The notes: generated from the sequence alone by a model not told the origin. Numbered from the stretch's first letter, positions 26,256 to 36,521 are shown. The stretch is DNA of 64,000 nucleotides from Bradyrhizobium ottawaense (GCF_900099825.1 NZ_LT629693.1:4971001-5035000), one strand, 5' to 3'. Numbers and translations are program-made.

Positions 26256-26810
26256 ATGGAATGGATCCCTACAATTACGGAGCGGTCGGGGCCGGTTTAC
26301 ATCCGCATCGTTGATGTACTTTCGGCCGATATCGCGAGCGGTCGTCTGACGCGCGGCCAGCAACTCCCGACGCACCGCGCCCCGGCGCGCGCGCTCGACA
26401 TTGATCTCACGACGGTGACACGTGCTTACAGCGAAGCACGGCGGCGCGGCCTGATTGATGCCCGGGTTGGTCGAGGCACTTTCGTGTCGGAGACGACTGC
26501 GAGGGTCGCCACAGACCCTCCGCTAGGAAGCGGTACCGTCAATCACGGCCGCGAAATCTTTGATCAGCAATGCGCGGCTTGTCACGGCGCAAGAGGTGAG
26601 GGTAGTGTTGGTGGTCGGCTTGTCGGCGGGCAGGGCACACTCGCTACGCCAAACCGGGTGAGGACCGTCGGCAGCAGCTACTGGCCATACGCCACAACAT
26701 CGTTCGACTATATCCGCCGCGCCATGTCGCAGAACGCGCCGCACGGACTGCTGAGAAAAAAGCAAAAGACACCCACCGGGTCCGTTAGTAACCCCGCCTC
26801 ACAACGCTAA
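26256..26810 (+). pseudogene. Chimera of a GntR/MocR DNA-binding domain and a cytochrome c fragment
   Basis: One open frame of 184 codons joins two unrelated parts. Residues 1-85 are a GntR-type winged helix (VYIRIVDVLSADIASGRLTR, TTVTRAYSEARRRGLIDARVGRGTFV), as at the start of MocR aminotransferase-like regulators. From about residue 93 comes a class I cytochrome c piece (GREIFDQQCAACHG, later YWPYATTSFDYIRRAM) of the kind tied to sulfite and thiosulfate oxidation. It lacks a signal peptide, so haem attachment would fail, and the cytochrome's end is missing. The junction lies near 26525. I read it as a recombination scar, not a designed fusion. Confidence 0.7.
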
Positions 26811-26862
26811 ACGCCAATTTAGTTGGAGGTCGGCATCGCATCGCTACGTAGGAAAGATAGCG

Positions 26863-27030
26863 ATGAAGGCGCGCGTCTCGCAAGCTGGACCAAGACTCCG
26901 GAACATTTCCGCAGCTTTGGTTACCTTCCTCTTATTTGGGAGTGCTCTAATGACCGGGAAGACACCGAAGATCGTTGAAGTGCAGGTTGGTATGGAAATC
27001 AACATGTACGTTTGCGCGATGCGCAAATAG
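26863..27030 (+). CDS. Possible small 55-aa exported peptide
   Basis: ATG at 26863 with AGGA about ten bases upstream. The product has a basic start, one hydrophobic helix (AALVTFLLFGSALM) and a short polar tail ending with a Cys. No family is known to me. It could be a remnant. Confidence 0.25.
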   Translation: MKARVSQAGPRLRNISAALVTFLLFGSALMTGKTPKIVEVQVGMEINMYVCAMRK

Positions 27031-27481
27031 TTTCGCGTATGCCTGCTTGGCCCGAGGAGCACATTCTGGTTTGCTCTTCGGGCAGCAGGAAAGCCCACCG
27101 ATCACGCCTCTGCGTCAGCCGGACCGCTCATCGCTGCTTTGCATCGCCGAGCGATCGAGGTCGTCGAGCATTGTCAGCCCGGATTTTCCTACGCCGTCGT
27201 CACGCGGCTGGTTCGCCATGTTCGGCGAACCAGCGCGTTTTACGCCCTCACAAGTCGAGTTGCTTGAGCATAGGCATCAATTCTGGGAGGGGCTGCCTCG
27301 CCGAACAACTCGTTGAGGGTCGCCAGCATGCCGAGCACATCCTCATCAAACCCGGCGATCTCAAGATGCCGGATTGGGATCGACCTGAGCCCATGCCATT
27401 CCGGGTGGCACCAAGCAGCGCGCCGAGGGTGTGCTGACGATCTTTGAGCAAAGAAGCGGCCTTACGGGCACTCTTCTTCCA
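27031..27481. other. Gap with a perfect hairpin, no gene
   Basis: No gene is supported. A perfect 11-bp hairpin (GCTGGTTCGCC / GGCGAACCAGC, loop ATGTTC) lies at 27207-27234 and is followed by GCGTTTT. Confidence 0.45.
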
Positions 27482-27712
27482 TCATCCGCGGTGGGGCGGA
27501 TGGCGAAGGTGCACACGGGGCTGCTCCATGGAGGCGTTTCCGTTCCGCCAGTTGCCGTCGGTGTAGGGATTGCCGGGACCCAGGTTTTGACAATTGGCGT
27601 TCGGGTAGAACTGCGCGCAATAGCCGGGGTCTTCGATCACCTGTTGCGCCAGCACGGGCGTTGCGAAAGCTGCCGTAGCGACAGCAGCGATGCCAATCAG
27701 TGCGAGTTTCAT
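27482..27712 (-). CDS. Small secreted protein, paralogue of the gene at 38075
   Basis: 76 aa from the ATG at 27712, with AGGAGA eight bases upstream. A signal peptide (MKLALIGIAAVATAAFATPV, cut near LAQQ) is followed by a ~50-residue mature part with DPGYCAQFYPNANCQNLGPG and a basic C-terminus. The two Cys may form one disulfide. The mature part is nearly identical to the protein at 38075. Function unknown. Confidence 0.7.
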   Translation of the reverse strand: MKLALIGIAAVATAAFATPVLAQQVIEDPGYCAQFYPNANCQNLGPGNPYTDGNWRNGNASMEQPRVHLRHPPHRG

Positions 27713-28084
27713 CTTGGTCTCCTGGTAAGTGTAACGAAGTAGTTGGTGTAACGGGAAGATGGGCAGGCCTCCAGCGTTTCGCCAGTTACCATTCAGCAAG
27801 CTCCTTAGAACGTGAAAATCCGTCATTGGGTTGGACGCCACCGAGATTGTCGCACGCGTTAGCCAACTCATCGCCAGCCACTGAAGCGTTCTTGCAGGAA
27901 ATCGCTCGCCAGCCATCGCGGCGCTTCGTGCCCTCGTAAAATTCAATTTAGTGGTCTCGGAGGAATGCGAACCTACATGAGCGTCAGGCGCAAAGGCGAT
28001 CAGCCGTCACCTTGATCGTGCCTTCGATCCGCCGCGCCCGGCGCAAGCGCCTCCGCTCGCAACCTGCAAGTTCAGAGTCATCCA
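27713..28084. other. Non-coding gap
   Basis: Upstream region of the small secreted gene and of the 56-aa gene at 28085, which point away from each other. No promoter boxes were identified with confidence. Confidence 0.4.
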
Positions 28085-28255
28085 ATGAAAACGGTCTGGA
28101 TCTACGTGACCGACTATGGGCGCATCGGCGATGAAGATTGGGTTAAGGTGTTTTCCTCCAGCGACGCCGCCGATGAATGGTTAGAACAAAACGATCCGGA
28201 AGGTGTCGCGTGGGAATACCCCATCCATGATAAGGTCACGGGGCCACTGCAATGA
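28085..28255 (+). CDS. Small conserved 56-aa protein
   Basis: ATG at 28085. The product starts MKTVWIYVTDYGRIGDEDWV and contains VFSSSDAADEWLEQNDPEGV, an acidic pattern I recall in short conserved proteins of Bradyrhizobium-like genomes (about 50-60 aa, unknown function). It is complete, with no signal peptide. Confidence 0.6.
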   Translation: MKTVWIYVTDYGRIGDEDWVKVFSSSDAADEWLEQNDPEGVAWEYPIHDKVTGPLQ

Positions 28256-28501
28256 ACCGCATCAAAAGGGTCGCTTAGACGAGGCGGGGCAATTAGGCCA
28301 GTATTGCCGCGACCGCCTCCGTGTCCGGGATCACGCCGTGATCGTGGAGATACTTGCGAAACGCGGCATGGCGCATTCCGATGCTGCGCGGGCAGAAGGT
28401 GATTTCGCCTCCTTTGTGTCGCGCGCGGCGCGCGAATCTCGTCGCGGCGAGCTTGTGAGGCGCCTCGCGAAGATAAGGAAGGCAAGCCCATCAAGACGCG
28501 A

Positions 28502-29968
28502 TTAGTGCATAAACCCATCCGTCAGCGTCTGCATGAAGCGAACGAGCGCGTCCTCTTCTGCATCTGATAGACCCAAACGACCAACTTTGCTCTTGTTCAT
28601 ATTGGCAGTCGACTCCGGCGCCGGCCAGCAGATCGTACTTTCGCCCGGATCATGGGGCTGGCAGCGCGGCAGCACATCGCGCGTGTTGTAGAAATGCACG
28701 ATCTGCTTCAGGCTGGTAAAATATCCATTATGCCCGTAGGCCTTCACGAAGGCCGGATCAGGCCGCTTGTCCACGTTGCGCAGTGTGGGCACCTGTATTC
28801 GCGCCTGGTTATCCGGTGCCAGCTTGAGCCATCGCGCGTCGATCGCCGAGGGCTGGCTTAGCAGATGTCCGCTGCTGAGAAAAGTACCGACACCCCTATC
28901 GACGAAGGACGATCCCATTGGATTGGCGACGTAGCCCAACGCGTCGGGCCGGTCCTCGCTATAGTAGGGAAGTCTCGGGTTGGCGGGAGTGCCGATATTG
29001 CTGGCGGTGAAGTCTGTGAATAGCGGGTCCTCACCTGGCTCACCGTCGCGGTGACATTCATTGCATCGCGCCTTGCCTCGGAACAGATCGTAGCCCTGCT
29101 GCTCCTGCGGCGTAAACTGCGCCTGCTTAGCGAGCACCGCGTCGAATTTCGAAGTGAACGACGTCACCTCGGCCGAGGCTTCATAGCCGGCGATCGACTG
29201 TGCCATCTGATCGAAGGTCGCACCGGCGCGGCCGCGATCGATCGGGCTCAGATGGACCGGCAACGGATCGGCCGCGGCGGCCGGCCCAGGCCTGTTGCAG
29301 ACCTGCTCGATGTCGCCCGGCCATGCAATCGCAAAACTCTGCGGACCCCATACGCCCTCGAATAGGGGGCGATAGGGCCGCTGCGAGACGCGATAGACCG
29401 CGCATGCGATATCTGGCAGCCCCATCTCCACGGGATTGGTGGGCGGACCTTGCGCCTGCTCGGCGGCCGGATTGCCGAGCCGGCGTCCCGTCGCGCGCAT
29501 GTCCCAGAAATTTCCGCCGACGAGGTCGCCCTGTCCGGGATTGAAATGCAGCACGGGCGACAGCGGCGCGTAGGCGTGAGATTGAGGCTTGCGGTTGCTG
29601 AAACGCGTGCGAACCGAACCCGGGTAAGCGCCCGTGGTCCGGTTCAACTCCGACACCGGACCCGTAAAGCCTGTCTCGGGCATGTGGCAAAAGGCGCAAG
29701 CCTCGTTGCGGTTTACCGACAAATTCTTGTCATACAGCATCAGCTTGCCGAGCAATTCGATCTGCTGGATTTGATTGTCCGGCGGCGCCGCAAGCCGTTC
29801 GATCGCTCTCGCCTCGGTAAGGTCAATCTTGGTCTCGACCCTCGCAATTTCCTGCAATACCTGAGGCGAGAGGTTTGAGCTTCTCTCCTCCGCGCCGGGC
29901 GGGTCCGCGCCCATAGCGACTGCGAGTACCGCAGCCGCGATCGCCAAAATTGCGCTCTGTATTTTCAT
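28502..29968 (-). CDS. Di-haem cytochrome c peroxidase-family protein (MauG/CcpA-like)
   Basis: 488 aa with a signal peptide (MKIQSAILAIAAAVLAVAMG). Two haem sites are present: CAFCH in the N-terminal domain and CNECH in the C-terminal domain, with the usual ~200-residue spacing. The family reduces peroxide or oxidises a protein partner in the periplasm. At 488 residues it is longer than classical CcpA (~330), with extra loops such as GRAGATFDQMAQSI. GntR-cytochrome and SorB fragments elsewhere in the window show a periplasmic redox theme, but there is no operon link. Confidence 0.85.
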   Translation of the reverse strand: MKIQSAILAIAAAVLAVAMGADPPGAEERSSNLSPQVLQEIARVETKIDLTEARAIERLAAPPDNQIQQIELLGKLMLYDKNLSVNRNEACAFCHMPETGFTGPVSELNRTTGAYPGSVRTRFSNRKPQSHAYAPLSPVLHFNPGQGDLVGGNFWDMRATGRRLGNPAAEQAQGPPTNPVEMGLPDIACAVYRVSQRPYRPLFEGVWGPQSFAIAWPGDIEQVCNRPGPAAAADPLPVHLSPIDRGRAGATFDQMAQSIAGYEASAEVTSFTSKFDAVLAKQAQFTPQEQQGYDLFRGKARCNECHRDGEPGEDPLFTDFTASNIGTPANPRLPYYSEDRPDALGYVANPMGSSFVDRGVGTFLSSGHLLSQPSAIDARWLKLAPDNQARIQVPTLRNVDKRPDPAFVKAYGHNGYFTSLKQIVHFYNTRDVLPRCQPHDPGESTICWPAPESTANMNKSKVGRLGLSDAEEDALVRFMQTLTDGFMH

Positions 29969-30090
29969 ATCGGATCCCCCTCAAGCCGACCCTGAATAGC
30001 CTGCGAGTCGACACTGTAGGAGTTTGCAACACTTCGTGCCAATAACCGACGCGCACATCGCCACCGGGCATCAGCAGAGCGGTCGTCACC

Positions 30091-30660
30091 TCATGCCGCC
30101 ACTCGAACAAGGCGTGCGGCCCTGATCTCGTCGAGGAGGTCATCCACGCCTGCCAGCGCAAAGCGCAGCGTGGCCTCGTCGACGATGCGCCCGTCGCTGA
30201 CCTTTTCATGCACGCTCCCGATCACGATCTGGGGCCGAAGCACAGGACGCGCTGGGATCGATGCGAGCGTCTCGTTCATTTGCTGCTGCGCGCGCACGCC
30301 GCCAGTGAAGGCAGGCGAGGTCGTCATCGTCAATACCGGCTTGCTCCTCAGCACTGAACATCCATAAGGCCGGGAGGCCCAGTCGAGCGCGTTCTTCAGG
30401 ACGCCGGACATGCCGTGATTGTACTCGGGCGATACCATGATTACGCCATCCGTTGTCTCGATGGCCAAACGCAGAGCGCGGACTGATTCTGGCGCGTGCT
30501 CACCATCGTTATCCTCGTTATAGAGCGGCAACCCATGCAAGGAGAAAATGTCGAGCACAGCCTTCGGCGCAAGTGCGTCCTGAAGACCGCGCAGTACCGC
30601 GGTGCCGTTGGAAGCCCGGCGCAGGCTGCCGGAGAGGCCGAGAAGGCGGTGTTGGGTCAT
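30091..30660 (-). CDS. NAD(P)H-dependent FMN reductase
   Basis: 189 aa from the ATG at 30660. A flavodoxin-like fold with the FMN phosphate loop GSLRRASNGTAV and SPEYNHGMSGVLKNALDWAS, the signature of the NADPH-dependent FMN/azo-reductase family. The family reduces free flavin, quinones or chromate. It is followed after ~120 bp by the di-haem peroxidase on the same strand. Confidence 0.88.
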   Translation of the reverse strand: MTQHRLLGLSGSLRRASNGTAVLRGLQDALAPKAVLDIFSLHGLPLYNEDNDGEHAPESVRALRLAIETTDGVIMVSPEYNHGMSGVLKNALDWASRPYGCSVLRSKPVLTMTTSPAFTGGVRAQQQMNETLASIPARPVLRPQIVIGSVHEKVSDGRIVDEATLRFALAGVDDLLDEIRAARLVRVAA

Positions 30661-30943
30661 GGGGCGCAGTTCCTGAAGGGCTTCGTTTCTTGTGCCACCA
30701 CGAACATCACTCAACCTCGACCAGCTCAAGTAAATTCGAGTTTAAAATTCGACTTATGGGCTCCCCAGTTGCTGAAGCGATTTCGCCTTTGGGTCAGTCG
30801 CGCTGGGTTACTTCCAACCAAGCAGGCCGCCATGTCTGTAGGCGCGTTCGCGCGGCTTTCTTTCTTCCCAGTTCTGTGTGGCTCGTCTGCTGAATGTGCA
30901 ATCCCCCTGCGCTTTCGATTCGGCAATGCCGCGCAGAGGTGCT

Positions 30944-31703
30944 CTAGGGTGGCGGATTCAGCCTTTGCCGCCGCGTGGCCGGCGTGGGTCCATCGGGCGT
31001 ACTCCAAGATTTTGCAGCGGTCGCCAAGAGACCCATTATTCCGAAAGGAAGTCGCACGTCTTCAATGGCTATGTCCGATGGCTGAAATCCAGCGCCAACG
31101 AGAAGATCGAGTAGCTCACAGCGGTCATAGAGTTTATGTGTTTCGGGACCAGTAAACGGCCATTTGGCCATGGTTTCGCGAGACGTGAGGTAGATGACGG
31201 AACGACCGCCCGACCGCAGCACGCGATAAACTTCAGACATATCCCGGCCATCGGAATCGAAAAAATAAGCCACGTTGACCAGCAACACCTTGTCGAACGT
31301 CTCGTCGATCCAGGGAAGCGGACTGAAAGGCCCCTGCACCAGCACCATTCGACCCGAGGATACCGCCACCTCATTCACGCTTAGCCTGCTCGAGCATTCG
31401 GGCGGATTGGTCCACGCCGTACACTCGGGCACCGCGAGTACGCTCGGCGATGCTTCGGAGGCCCCAACCCGGGCCGAAGCCGAGTTCAAGGACATTTTCA
31501 CCCGGCCCCAGGTTCAAGGCATCGACAGCCAACCGGTTGGGCTCGTCATTAACGAGCGCCATGAGCCATCCGATCAGAGACCCGAAAACGCCGGACGGAT
31601 GCTGTAACTGCGCACCCAAAGCATGCCATAGCCAATCCAAAATGTGACGGGGGCGCACGACGAGGTCGTCGCCCCGAGACAGGTCCCGTTGAGAATCCGT
31701 CAC
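30944..31703 (-). pseudogene. SAM-dependent methyltransferase with a frameshift
   Basis: The upstream part (from about the GTG at 31703) has LGPGENVLELGFGPGWGL, the SAM-binding loop, and VYGVDQSARMLEQAKRE, then a stop at 31371. The next part continues in another frame (EVAVSSGRMVLVQGPFSPLP, FDKVLLVNVAYFF, VYRVLRSGGRSVIYL) to a stop at 30944. Read together they are one class I methyltransferase. The shift lies near 31370-31380 and may be a real mutation or a sequencing error. Confidence 0.7.
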
Positions 31704-31836
31704 TGCTTTGCCGCGATGCTGTCGAGCCGTTCCTGGATCACAAGTCGCCGGTTCTTGTCCCACAGCGGACGATCGGGATGGGGCGGCAGAACGAGCAGTT
31801 TTATCTCCCGCCTCGCGAGCGAGACGGTGCATTGCG

Positions 31837-32424
31837 TCAAACAGATTCCGCATGGAGTGATCCTGACCCCTGAGCGTAATTGCCATCGAGCCCGAGGAGA
31901 GGACTCGCGATTGCGAACACCTTCGGCTGCGAGGCGTAGTAGGTGCCCCATCGCTGGTGATCCGGAATTCGCCGGTAGTCTGCGTCTGCCAAGTGGGTCA
32001 GAGGATGGCCCAATCGCTCCACCAGCCGGTGCAAACGTTGGGTCAGCGTAAAGAACGACCATGCGAAGCCGTTTTGCACGCCGAAGAGTCCGAGTGATTT
32101 GATGAATTTCATTGTCGCCCGAGGGGCCCGGCTTGCGAAGGTGGTGACCTCGAAGATCTCGTTGCGAGTAATGGTCCGCTTGGACGCCGTGCAGAGCTCT
32201 TGTTCGATGGGTGAATCTAGATAAATCTCGGAGAAGAAGCCATCCTCCTGAAGCCTCACACCGGCGGCGCACATGATCTCGGCGCGCTCGTTCGTAAGCG
32301 CAAAAAGGCGGGGTGGAAACGTCTGCAACTGTGCGCCGTATTCGGCGGCATAGACATTGCGGATGAACGTTTCGACGACGCGCCTCAAGGCGTCACCTTC
32401 TCTGACGACAATGGTCTCGCACAT
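31837..32424 (-). CDS. Thermostable haemolysin-family protein
   Basis: 195 aa from the ATG at 32424, which has GAGG seven bases upstream. It follows the thermostable haemolysin family (T_hemolysin) along its length: VETFIRNVYAAEYGAQLQTF, PPRLFALTNERAEIMCAAGV, YLDSPIEQEL, then a GNAT-like half with EIFEVTTFASRAPRATMKFI and WGTYYASQPKVFA. Despite its name the fold suggests an acyl-transfer role. The usual AMP-ligase partner is not seen. Confidence 0.75.
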   Translation of the reverse strand: MCETIVVREGDALRRVVETFIRNVYAAEYGAQLQTFPPRLFALTNERAEIMCAAGVRLQEDGFFSEIYLDSPIEQELCTASKRTITRNEIFEVTTFASRAPRATMKFIKSLGLFGVQNGFAWSFFTLTQRLHRLVERLGHPLTHLADADYRRIPDHQRWGTYYASQPKVFAIASPLLGLDGNYAQGSGSLHAESV

Positions 32425-32802
32425 CGGTGTGCCTCGTGCATTCATCAGGAGGCGTGTGTCCCCAAACAATGGTTAAATTAAGCATGGCGTTGTTCAACAA
32501 ACGCTCACGAGATCGCGAACGCGTGATGCCGAATGATAGATGCGTGTACGATCGAGTACCCCGTGCGCGAATGCGCGCGGAGTTAGTAAGTACGAGTTTC
32601 GAATGGGTCCACCCACATGTCGAAGTAAAGGCTTCTTAATCAGTATTAGCTTCTCGTAATGGTAGAAACAATCAGACACAAGAATGGGTTGGGATGGTCG
32701 TCACCATCTTCCCTTATCGTCAAGAAAGGCTTCGAAATCGACGTCTTCGGCTGTCCCGATCGGGTAGCGAAGCGCCTATCACGCGTCTCCTTCTGACTCC
32801 TT
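32425..32802. other. Non-coding gap
   Basis: No gene recognised between the haemolysin-family gene and the AraC gene; both are on the minus strand. Confidence 0.4.
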
Positions 32803-33780
32803 TTAGTCGAGACTGCGACGATAGCGGGTTGGAGTTTGGCCGGTCAGTCGGTGAAATGCGGCGGTGAATGTACTCGTGTCGCTGAAGCCGATATCTAATG
32901 CAATCGCGGTAACGGGCAGCTGATCATTCGCCAATAGCTGCTTGGCCCGTTCGATCCGGCGGTTCGCATGGTATCTGCGCGGCGGCATGCCAAAGGAACG
33001 TTTGAACGAGCGGGAGAAATGGTACGGGCTCAGCCGCGCCAATTCGGCAAAGGTCGCGAGCTGGATATCGTCGGCGACATGCTCCTCGATATAGGCGGAC
33101 ACCCGTTTTTGCTGCCAACACGCAAGGCCGCCCCGGTTGACTGGCGCGTTAAGGGTCGCGTCGCCGTTGATGCGAACGAGTTCGTGCGTCAGCAAGGTGC
33201 CGAGCGCCTCGGCGTATCGCCCGTATATCGAGGTCGGGTTCTCGACCAGCGACTTGAGCTTGAGAGCGATCTCCCACAGATCACGGTCGTAAAAGAACAG
33301 GCGTGGCTTGAACTCGACCTCGCCAAACCGCAGCGCGGGATCGGCGAGAGGCCCGCGCGGATCAATGTAGATGTAGGTTGTACGCGTCAGCGCACGCGGT
33401 CTCTGCGATCCGCGAAAATCATGTCCAGCAGGAACGAAAGTCAGCTTCCGCGTGAAATCGCGCAAGGCCGATCGAGGGAGGCCCTCGACAAACGTCTCAC
33501 CTTCGTAGCGCTCAGCAAGCTCTGCCGCGATGAGAAGATGGCAGGGAGCCCGGAATCCATATTCAAAAGGCGTGTACCGCATGACCTGGACCGTTTCCAC
33601 GTGCACGCCCGGCAATGCCGCGGAGCGGCGACTGATGATCTCAGGCGGCGAGAAGTCAACACTCGAGCGAGCTTCAACGCCTGACTGCAACGGTGCCGGC
33701 GCGTGATATTCGGGGATCGGACGTACCGGAGGCGACTGGGAAGCGTATTGACTCGATGTCTCTTGGGCGGAATTGGCCAT
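32803..33780 (-). CDS. AraC-family transcriptional regulator
   Basis: 325 aa. The C-terminal ~100 residues carry the double helix-turn-helix: ATFAELARLSPYHFSRSFKR, then LLANDQLPVTAIALDIGFSD and FTAAFHRLTGQTPTRYR. The N-terminal ~200 residues are a ligand- or dimer-domain of unknown specificity. It diverges from a formaldehyde dehydrogenase stub, hinting at a former regulator-target pair. Confidence 0.9.
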   Translation of the reverse strand: MANSAQETSSQYASQSPPVRPIPEYHAPAPLQSGVEARSSVDFSPPEIISRRSAALPGVHVETVQVMRYTPFEYGFRAPCHLLIAAELAERYEGETFVEGLPRSALRDFTRKLTFVPAGHDFRGSQRPRALTRTTYIYIDPRGPLADPALRFGEVEFKPRLFFYDRDLWEIALKLKSLVENPTSIYGRYAEALGTLLTHELVRINGDATLNAPVNRGGLACWQQKRVSAYIEEHVADDIQLATFAELARLSPYHFSRSFKRSFGMPPRRYHANRRIERAKQLLANDQLPVTAIALDIGFSDTSTFTAAFHRLTGQTPTRYRRSLD

Positions 33781-33905
33781 TGTTCGATCTCACTCGCTCC
33801 CCGCCTTGGGTCCGCTGCAAGCGACATAGGGCGATCGCGCAATCCGTCAAGACGCCGAGCCTGCCGCTCTCACGCCGAGTTGAAATTCGAGCGTCACGAT
33901 GATTT

Positions 33906-34108
33906 GAGGCAAAGTCCCAGACCTTCCACACCGGCCAGACGCCGGGCAGCTCATGCAGGCAATACTCTGGGATCGGCTGCCCATCGCCAAAATCAATGTC
34001 AAGGTGGTCACTCTCGAGCTCGCGCCGGAAGCCTACAAATCCTTCGACGCCGGCGTCGCCAACAAATTCGTCATCGATCCGCACGGGCTGCTCGCCAAGG
34101 CGGCGTAA
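33906..34108 (+). pseudogene. fdhA: C-terminal stub of glutathione-independent formaldehyde dehydrogenase
   Basis: The end of the protein is clear: LMQAILWDRLPIAKINVKVV, APEAYKSFDAGVANKFVIDP, then HGLLAKAA and stop. Just upstream, in a different frame, KSQTFHTGQTP matches the preceding part of the same family with a few residues lost at the join. About 330 N-terminal residues are missing. It diverges from the AraC gene. Confidence 0.75.
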
Positions 34109-34185
34109 GCGTCGAGGCGCGACTGAGCGGCTCTCCGACCAGATATGGCGCCGCCGTCCTCCGGCAACGGCGCCATTTCGCGGAC

Positions 34186-34932
34186 TTATTCGGCCGGCGT
34201 CTGCGCGGCGCTGCCCGGCTGGGTTGCTATCGCTCGCTCTTGGACAAGCCTGGCAAGGCCCGTATGCAAGAGCGCTGCGACGACGGCGCCAACAATCGGG
34301 GCGGTCATGTACAGCCAGGCATCGTTGAAATTTCCGGTCGCGACCATCGGGCCGAGCGCGCGTGCCGGGTTGAAGGGGGCCCCAGTGAGGGCTCCACCCA
34401 TGATTATATTGAAGGTCAGCGTCATTCCTATTGCCAGCGGCGCAAGATTGCCGGCGCGGCCCGCAACCGCCGTGCTGAGTACGACCGTGACCAGGAAAAA
34501 GCCGAGCAACGCCTCGATCACAAAGCCGGCCTCCGGCGTGATCGTGACCGTGGTGGCGCCGAGAGCAAGACCGTGCGCGAGTGCAGGCAGACCAAGGCCT
34601 GTGGCGGCCCCGCCCAGAACCGTCCGCAACAACAACGCGCCAGCGATGCCACCGATGAGCTGGCTGATGATATAACCGGCCGCCTCACCGACGCGCATCG
34701 CGCCGGCGGCGAGCACGCCGATAGTGACCGCGGGGTTCATGTGTCCGCCCGACACCGGGCCGTAAGCGAAGGCGAAGGTCATGATGGCCAAGCCGTGCGC
34801 GAAGGCAACCGCTGTGATGCCGTTGAGGCCGGCACCGCCGCCGACCACGGCCGCTGCGCCGGCGCCGATGAATACGAACGAGAAGGTACCGATGAATTCC
34901 GCAAGGAGCTTGGGTGCAATCCAGTTGGACAT
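34186..34932 (-). CDS. aqpZ: Aquaporin / MIP-family channel
   Basis: 248 aa from the ATG at 34932 (GGAGA upstream). Six membrane helices, with the two pore NPA motifs in SGGHMNPAVTIG and APFNPARALGP. The selectivity filter could not be fully placed, but length and the Ala-rich helices fit the water-channel (AqpZ) branch. It acts in the inner membrane. It stands just downstream of the catalase on the same strand. Confidence 0.92.
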   Translation of the reverse strand: MSNWIAPKLLAEFIGTFSFVFIGAGAAAVVGGGAGLNGITAVAFAHGLAIMTFAFAYGPVSGGHMNPAVTIGVLAAGAMRVGEAAGYIISQLIGGIAGALLLRTVLGGAATGLGLPALAHGLALGATTVTITPEAGFVIEALLGFFLVTVVLSTAVAGRAGNLAPLAIGMTLTFNIIMGGALTGAPFNPARALGPMVATGNFNDAWLYMTAPIVGAVVAALLHTGLARLVQERAIATQPGSAAQTPAE

Positions 34933-35057
34933 GTTTGTCTCCAGAGATGAGATTGAACGCCCGGCGCGATTAGGTTTGCGCCGGGGAACGATACGTCGGT
35001 TTGGGCGAGGGGGCCGACGGCACGCGAGCGCGCCGCCGGCCGGCGAAGCGTGCGGGC

Positions 35058-36521
35058 CTACTCCGCGGCGATCGTCTGCGGTTTGAAATCGATGCCTATC
35101 GCCTTCGCGACGCCAGCACCGTATTCGGGATCGGCCCTGTAGCAATGGACGATCTGCCGCTTCACGATCTCGACCGGCACGCCTGCCATCGCTGCCTTGT
35201 AGTTCTGGAAGAGCTGCTCTTTCTGGTCGGCCGTCATCAGCCGGAACAAGTCGCCAGGCTGACGATAGTCGTTGTTGCCGTCGCGGCGATTGTAGCGGTC
35301 GGCATCGCCGGAGATTTTCAGCGGCGGCTCGCGGAAGCGCTCGTCCTGGACGGGGCCGTTGAACGAGTTCGGCTCGTAATAGGCATCAGGATTCGGGTTG
35401 CCAGCGAGCCGCATGGCACCATCGACGTTGTACGTATGCACCGGGCAGCGCGGCTTGTTGACGGGAAGCTGATCAGCATTGACGCCGACGCGATAGCGGT
35501 GCGCGTCCGCATAGGAGAAGATGCGCGCCTGCAGCATCTTGTCCGGCGAATGGCTGATGCCGGGCACCATGTTTGCGGGTGAGAGCGCGGCCTGCTCGAC
35601 CTCCGCGAAATAATTTTCGGGATTACGGTTCAACTCGAGAACGCCGACCTCGATCAGCGGATAGTCCTTGTGCGGCCACACTTTGGTGAGGTCGAACGGG
35701 TTATACCAGTGCTTGCCGACGTCGCTCTCGGGCATGATCTGCACCGAGAATTTCCATTTCGGGAAATCGCCGCGCTCGATCGACTCGAACAGATCGCGCT
35801 GATGGGTCTCGCGGTCGTGGGCGACCTTCTCGGCGGCCTCGGCATTGGTCCAGTTCTTGATGCCCTGCATGGTCTTGAAATGGAATTTCACCCAGTGCCG
35901 TTCATTGTTGGCGTTGATGAACGAGTAGGCATGAGAGCCGAAGCCGTCGATATTTCGATAGCTCTGCGGCAAGCCGCGGTCGGACATCAGGATGGTAACC
36001 TGGTGCAGGCTCTCGGGCGAAAGCGACCAGAAATCCCACATCGCGGTCGGCGAGCGCATGTTGGTTCTCGGGTGCCGCTTCTGGGTGTGTATGAAGTCAG
36101 GGAACTTCAACGCGTCGCGCACGAAGAATATCGGCGTATTGTTGCCGACCAAGTCCCAATTGCCTTCTTCGGTATAGAAGCGCAGCGCGAAGCCGCGGAC
36201 GTCGCGCTCGGCGTCGGCGGCGCCGCGCTCGCCCGCCACCGTCGAAAAGCGCAGGAAAGCTTCGGTCGTTTTTCCCTTCTGTAACACCTTCGCCTTGGTG
36301 TATTTCGTGATGTCGTGCGTGATGGTCAGCGTGCCATAAGCGCCCGAGCCCTTGGCGTGCTGGCCACGTTCGGGAATGCGCTCGCGGTTCTGGTGAGCAA
36401 GCTTCTCGAACAGAAAGAAGTCTTGCATCAGCACCGGGCCGCGCGGGCCCGCCGTGATGCTGTTCTGGTTGTCGGGAACCGGCATGCCGCTGTCGGTAGT
36501 GAGGGTGGGGCGTTTGGCCAC
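35058..36521 (-). CDS. katA: Catalase (clade 3 type)
   Basis: 487 aa; GTG start at 36521 with AGGAG seven bases before. Small-subunit haem catalase: [20 protein letters not shown], the active-site His in FDRERIPER-like [20 protein letters not shown], the Asn in VGNNTPIFF, and the haem-ligand Tyr in [19 protein letters not shown]. Decomposes hydrogen peroxide in the cytoplasm. OxyR is divergent across ~410 bp, so peroxide induction is likely. Confidence 0.95.
   Translation of the reverse strand: MAKRPTLTTDSGMPVPDNQNSITAGPRGPVLMQDFFLFEKLAHQNRERIPERGQHAKGSGAYGTLTITHDITKYTKAKVLQKGKTTEAFLRFSTVAGERGAADAERDVRGFALRFYTEEGNWDLVGNNTPIFFVRDALKFPDFIHTQKRHPRTNMRSPTAMWDFWSLSPESLHQVTILMSDRGLPQSYRNIDGFGSHAYSFINANNERHWVKFHFKTMQGIKNWTNAEAAEKVAHDRETHQRDLFESIERGDFPKWKFSVQIMPESDVGKHWYNPFDLTKVWPHKDYPLIEVGVLELNRNPENYFAEVEQAALSPANMVPGISHSPDKMLQARIFSYADAHRYRVGVNADQLPVNKPRCPVHTYNVDGAMRLAGNPNPDAYYEPNSFNGPVQDERFREPPLKISGDADRYNRRDGNNDYRQPGDLFRLMTADQKEQLFQNYKAAMAGVPVEIVKRQIVHCYRADPEYGAGVAKAIGIDFKPQTIAAE

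Noticed and set aside
28203..28505. 100-codon plus-strand frame after the 56-aa gene
   Set aside because: Overlaps the 56-aa gene without a ribosome binding site; no recognisable family.
33703..34950. 415-codon plus-strand frame across the fdhA stub and aquaporin
   Set aside because: Runs through unrelated genes; composition is Arg/Gly-rich shadow.
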